From the NCBI RefSeq assembly GCF_901000735.1, contig NC_081544.1:17489980-17553979 (forward strand): DNA of 64,000 nt, given 5' to 3'. Below are positions 60,723 through 64,000 of this stretch, piece after piece. A model generated the notes under the pieces. It saw only the letters and a list, made by a program, of their open reading frames with translations, was not told the origin of the DNA and made no database searches. Position numbers and translations under genes: made by a program. Source of the stretch: Corylus avellana. Lineage: Eukaryota; Streptophyta; Magnoliopsida; Fagales; Betulaceae. Numbering within the stretch: the first letter of the stretch is position 1; the number at the start of each line of letters is the position of its first letter.

Positions 60723-61241
60723 CTAGACATCTACCTGTAGCTTTTCATGTTGTTGCTGGAGATGTCCGGCAGTCTTCTCCATTTCTACCACTTTTTGTTT
60801 GTAGTATTTGAGCTGTTGCTGTAAGACCTCAACTTGATTTCTTAAGATTTTTATCTCCACATTTCTGACACTCAAACGTCGTGCCATGTCAGAAACTGAA
60901 GCAGCACCTTGGATACTATACGCCAAGGAATTATTAATAGCGTCAAAATCAGACCTATCAGCCAACAATGTTTGATCTCGTGGAGTTGCAAGACCTTTAG
61001 CCACTGCCACAGCAGTAGAATCGTGGAGCACGACAGTATCGTGAATGGTGATAGGACGATCATCAAAAGTAAAGGTTGGCTGCCATACATCGGGGTGTAC
61101 AGCAAGCACGTCAGGATGTACAACAAGTACGTCAGGGTGTACAGCAGGAATGTCGGGATGTGCATCAGGCATAACATTGAGTTGTATTGCAAGAGCAATG
61201 CTTAAGTCAATGTTGTTTACAGAGGATGATGATGAAGCCAT
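60723..61241 (-). CDS. Unrecognised small coiled-coil protein, 172 residues
   Basis: Open frame with a good start context (CACAAATGGCTTC) and a pyrimidine-rich leader at 61245-61330. Residues 25-55 hold three to four degenerate HPD(V/I) repeats of eight residues (HPDVLVVHPDVLAVHPDVW). The middle has no known domain. Residues 110-172 form a coiled coil (IKILRNQVEVLQQQLKYYKQ and onward, Glu/Gln/Lys rich). No signal peptide or membrane segment. It might be a transposon accessory protein or a lineage-specific gene. It lies between two RDR1 promoter-flank copies (E and F), reading towards E, and its own upstream DNA touches copy F. No function assigned. Confidence 0.6.
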   Translation of the reverse strand: MASSSSSVNNIDLSIALAIQLNVMPDAHPDIPAVHPDVLVVHPDVLAVHPDVWQPTFTFDDRPITIHDTVVLHDSTAVAVAKGLATPRDQTLLADRSDFDAINNSLAYSIQGAASVSDMARRLSVRNVEIKILRNQVEVLQQQLKYYKQKVVEMEKTAGHLQQQHEKLQVDV

Positions 61242-61363
61242 TTGTGGAAGCTTAAAAAAAAGTTTAGATGATATGAAGTACTGAAAATAAATGTGCAGAA
61301 GAGATCGAGAGTAGAGATTTCTGTGTTTATGGAACCAACATAGTAGTGGTTTTTAAAGAAAAT

Positions 61364-61905
61364 TTTTCATGAGCAACCTATATATAGACAAGAGCATGCT
61401 GCAGCTTCCTTAAACTTAGGAAATAAGTTGAGGGAATCACAACGTTGTTACTTGTCATTCCTGTTTTCTAAATCTGAATTTCTTTTACCATATTCCTGAT
61501 CACTCAAATGTCACAGCAGCAAAGTCACTGAGTTCTGATGATGTGGAGTCGTGGACCAATCCTAAACAAAAGAGAGGGACCGTATTCCTCCTTGCTTGGC
61601 AGGCAAGGTTTAAAGTAAAAGAGTGATGAAATTGAAATGACTACTTCTTGACCAAAGCAACGATCAATAGAGAAAAAGTGTTGACTAAAAAACTTGGGCA
61701 CCAAGGGGATGAACAGAATGTTTGGATTGTGATTGGCCAAGCTACTTCACTTTACCAATTGGAGTGGAAAACTTATTCAAAACTTAAGGAGTGTCCATGT
61801 CAATTGTACGGCATCGATCAACAGCCATTATCTCATTTAATATTTCATTATGTTCATAGAAGATTCTAGAAAAACACGTCTGTTTTCTTCTCTTTGTATG
61901 TGAAT
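61364..61905. repeat. RDR1 promoter-flank copy F (no gene body)
   Basis: Same type as copy E and in the same orientation: CATGAGCAACCTATATATAG, then GCTGCAGCTTCCTTAAACTT, down to AACACGTCTGTTTTCTTCTC. E and F share CATGAGCAACC before the TATA region, which is absent from A to C, so E and F form their own group. Confidence 0.8.
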
Positions 61906-62629
61906 AATCATTTATTACATGTCCATGACTTCAAGTCGTCATTCCATTTTTCCAAAAATATTTAGAAATAAAACTCATTCTTCCGTTAATAAGAAACTAG
62001 CTTCAAACTCGCGCCATGTTTTTTATAATAATTTTTTATTTTAACGAAAATATCTTAAAAATGAATAGCAAAAAATGTAAATATATAATAATAGTGAAAA
62101 ATAATTTTTCTTTTTTTTTTTTTTAAAAAAAAAAAAATGAAATGAAAGGGTGTAGAAGAATTCCTTAAATAAACCGTACGGTTTATTTTTGCCTTAAGGT
62201 CATGATAGGCTAGATCGAATTAAACAACATTAAAAAACAGTAAAAAGTCTGAAAAGTTTTGGTCTATTATTTTAACAAAGCTAGCAACCCTAAAACAATT
62301 TAAAATGTTAAATTCACATATTGTACAGAGGTAATACAATTATATTTAGTGTCTTATTTAACAATTTTTTATTTAGTATCTATTGGTACAGTTTCGGTGT
62401 GGTGGACTCAAGGGACGAGATGGTAACTTTGGGCATCACTCCTTTTAATCTGCAAGACAAAAGTGGGATTAAGAGAATACGCCGGGGATATTCCGGTGAA
62501 TCCTCCTCCAATGCTAAAGTTAGCTTATTTCTGAGTTTGTAAAGTGTCTAGTGAGAATGAGTTATGTACCTGTGTCCATGACTTCCATACCCTTTTATAG
62601 GTGTAGTGGTGGATGTAATGATGATGACC
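61906..62629. other. Intergenic, no gene seen
   Basis: AT-rich. 62200-62350 repeats words seen at 57750-57900 and 59110-59290 (GATCGAATTAA-CCAACATTAAAC, AAAGTTTTGGTC), so this flank, too, is repeated within this piece. Confidence 0.5.
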
Positions 62630-63266
62630 CATTACAAAAAGACAATGGGTTTTTTGACGTGGCAAACAGTAACACACTTTTTGCCACGTTACTAATTAAT
62701 GACGTGGCGAAAATGACACGTCAACAAAAACTTTATTGACGCGGCGCCTTTCCGCACACGTCAATAATTATTGACGTGTTAAAATGGCACGTCAATAATT
62801 ATTGACGTGCAATTTAGACACGTTAATAATTATTGACTTGCCATTTTGACACGTCAACAATTATTGACGTGCGATTTTAACATGTCAATTGACGTGAGCG
62901 GAAGGCGCCACGTTAATAAAGTTTTTCTTGACGTGTCATTTNNNNNNNNNNNNNNNNNNNNNNNNNNNNNNNNNNNNNNNNNNNNNNNNNNNNNNNNNNN
63001 NNNNNNNNNNNNNNNNNNNNNNNNNNNNNNNNNNNNNNNNNCCTCCCCCGCTCCATCTCACACTCACTCTCTCACTCGCTCACCGGCCCATTCTCATCGT
63101 AGTAGCTCTCTCTCTCTCTCTAACAACTCATTCTCTCTGTCTAATGGCCATTCGCCTTCGCCGTTGACATCTTCGTCTCTGGCGGTTCTCCGGCCTCAGT
63201 TTCTCCATCTTCTCTCCGACCGCATTTTCTCCGATTGGGTATGTGTGTGTGTATATATATATATAT
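62630..63266 (+). mobile_element. CACTA transposon end with gap
   Basis: Starts CATTACAAAAAGACAATGGG, a decayed CACTACAAAAA terminus, followed by GACGTGGCAAACAGTAACAC as in copies A to C and a TTGACGTG/CACGTCAA array (62655-62941). After the 100-N gap (62942-63041) comes a CT-rich leader (63042-63240) like 51085-51315. No transposase seen before the next element. Confidence 0.7.
62942..63041. other. Assembly gap (100 N)
   Basis: Exactly 100 N within the CACTA end. Confidence 0.95.
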
Positions 63267-64000
63267 GGAAAAAATATAATTTAGCCCCCAAACTACCAAT
63301 CATTTCTATTTTAGCCCTATAATGTTCAAAAAGTGAGAAAGTAGTCACCCAAACTACCAAACAGTTGCAATTTGACCACTCCATTAGTCATTACCATCAA
63401 AAAGGATGAAAAATTCAAAATTACGTCATTTTGGCAAGGTTAAGCTACTAAAATACCCTTTTGGAAAAAAAATCAATTTAAAAAATGCCCCCCAAAGTGA
63501 CGTCGTTTTGAGGGAAAAAAAAAAAAAAAAAAACTTTGGTTTAGGGGTGGCTCGCCGGCCACCCCAGGCCATGGGGTGGCTGGGCAGCCACCCCCAGACC
63601 TGTGGGTGTGGCTGGGCGGTCACCCCATAGGCCTGGGGGTGGCTCTATAGGGTGGCCGGCGAGAAACCCCTAACCACCGTTTTTTTTTTCCCCCTCAAAA
63701 CGACATCATTTTCTAGGGCATTTTTTAAATTGTTTTTTTTTTTTTTTCCAAAATTCCTCAAAACGACGTCGTTTTTGGGGGGCATTTTCTAATTGATTTT
63801 TTTTTTTTTCAAAAGGGCATTTTAGTAACTTAACCTCAAAAAACAACGTTGTTTTGCATTTTTCATCTAATTTGACGATGTTGACTAACAGAATGGCCAA
63901 ATCGCAAATTTTTGGTAGTTTGGGGAGCTACTTTATCACTTTTTGAACATTAGGGGGCTAAAATGGAAACGGCTGATTGTTTGGAGGGCTAAATTGTATT
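63267..64000. mobile_element. Long-TIR element (Mutator-like MITE), right end cut by window
   Basis: Arms of at least 120 bases, inverted: left ATAATTTAGCCCCCAAACTA (63274 on) and, reversed from the window end, ACAATTTAGCCCTCCAAAC; both contain AATGTTCAAAAAGTGA and AACTACCAAA words. Further inside are inverted ACGTCGTTTTGAGG copies (63489 and 63750). The core (63535-63665) is a GC-rich GGGGTGGC/GCCACCCC palindrome. No coding. The target duplication cannot be checked because the end is missing. Confidence 0.75.

Overview
This is plant nuclear DNA from a draft assembly: AT-rich, with spliced genes and dense nested transposons. Gene and repeat content point to a flowering plant, probably a woody eudicot; the exact taxon cannot be read from the window. 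Five runs of N (8884-8983, 20701-20800, 33228-33327, 51651-52137, 62942-63041; four of them exactly 100 long) divide it into six pieces whose order and orientation may not be real.

The host gene of interest is an RNA-dependent RNA polymerase of the RDR1 type, present in several copies. Copy C (37228-41821, minus) has four exons that splice into one open frame of about 1016 codons and keeps the DLDGD catalytic motif, but it lacks the usual N-terminal RRM-like region. Copy A (5856-8883, plus) is nearly identical and is cut by a gap. Copy B (9472-10772, minus) is broken by a 2-base frameshift and a CACTA transposon. Copy D (32260-33227, minus) is a last exon cut by a gap. Two further copies of only the RDR1 promoter flank lie at 59340-59930 and 61364-61905, on either side of a small unrecognised coiled-coil gene (60723-61241).

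Around these genes the window is almost entirely mobile DNA. Positions 1-8883 and 38794-47739 form an inverted repeat holding RDR1, a CACTA end and an endogenous caulimovirus-like element (1-3750 and 43980-50870). The viral copies sit at a TA microsatellite inside the CACTA element, and copy B has the same CACTA without the virus. The viral copies are decayed by different mutations.

Other elements are: a PIF/Harbinger-type element carrying a spliced DnaJ fragment (11539-12775); another TAA-flanked element filled with a GC-rich minisatellite (15360-16457); a Ty3-type integrase remnant with partial LTR (16684-20700); a hAT remnant (20940-21180); MITEs at 21736, 34850 and 57955; a long-TIR Mutator-like element present twice (24128-31249 and 35579-36324), once split by an internally deleted Athila-like LTR element (25144-31164); a degenerate CACTA transposase region with a long A-rich tandem array (50871-57215); and a long-TIR element at the right edge (63267 onward).

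The DNA downstream of RDR1 is duplicated in direct orientation (about 22750-33227 and 33838-38215), so inserted elements in one copy can be read against empty sites in the other.
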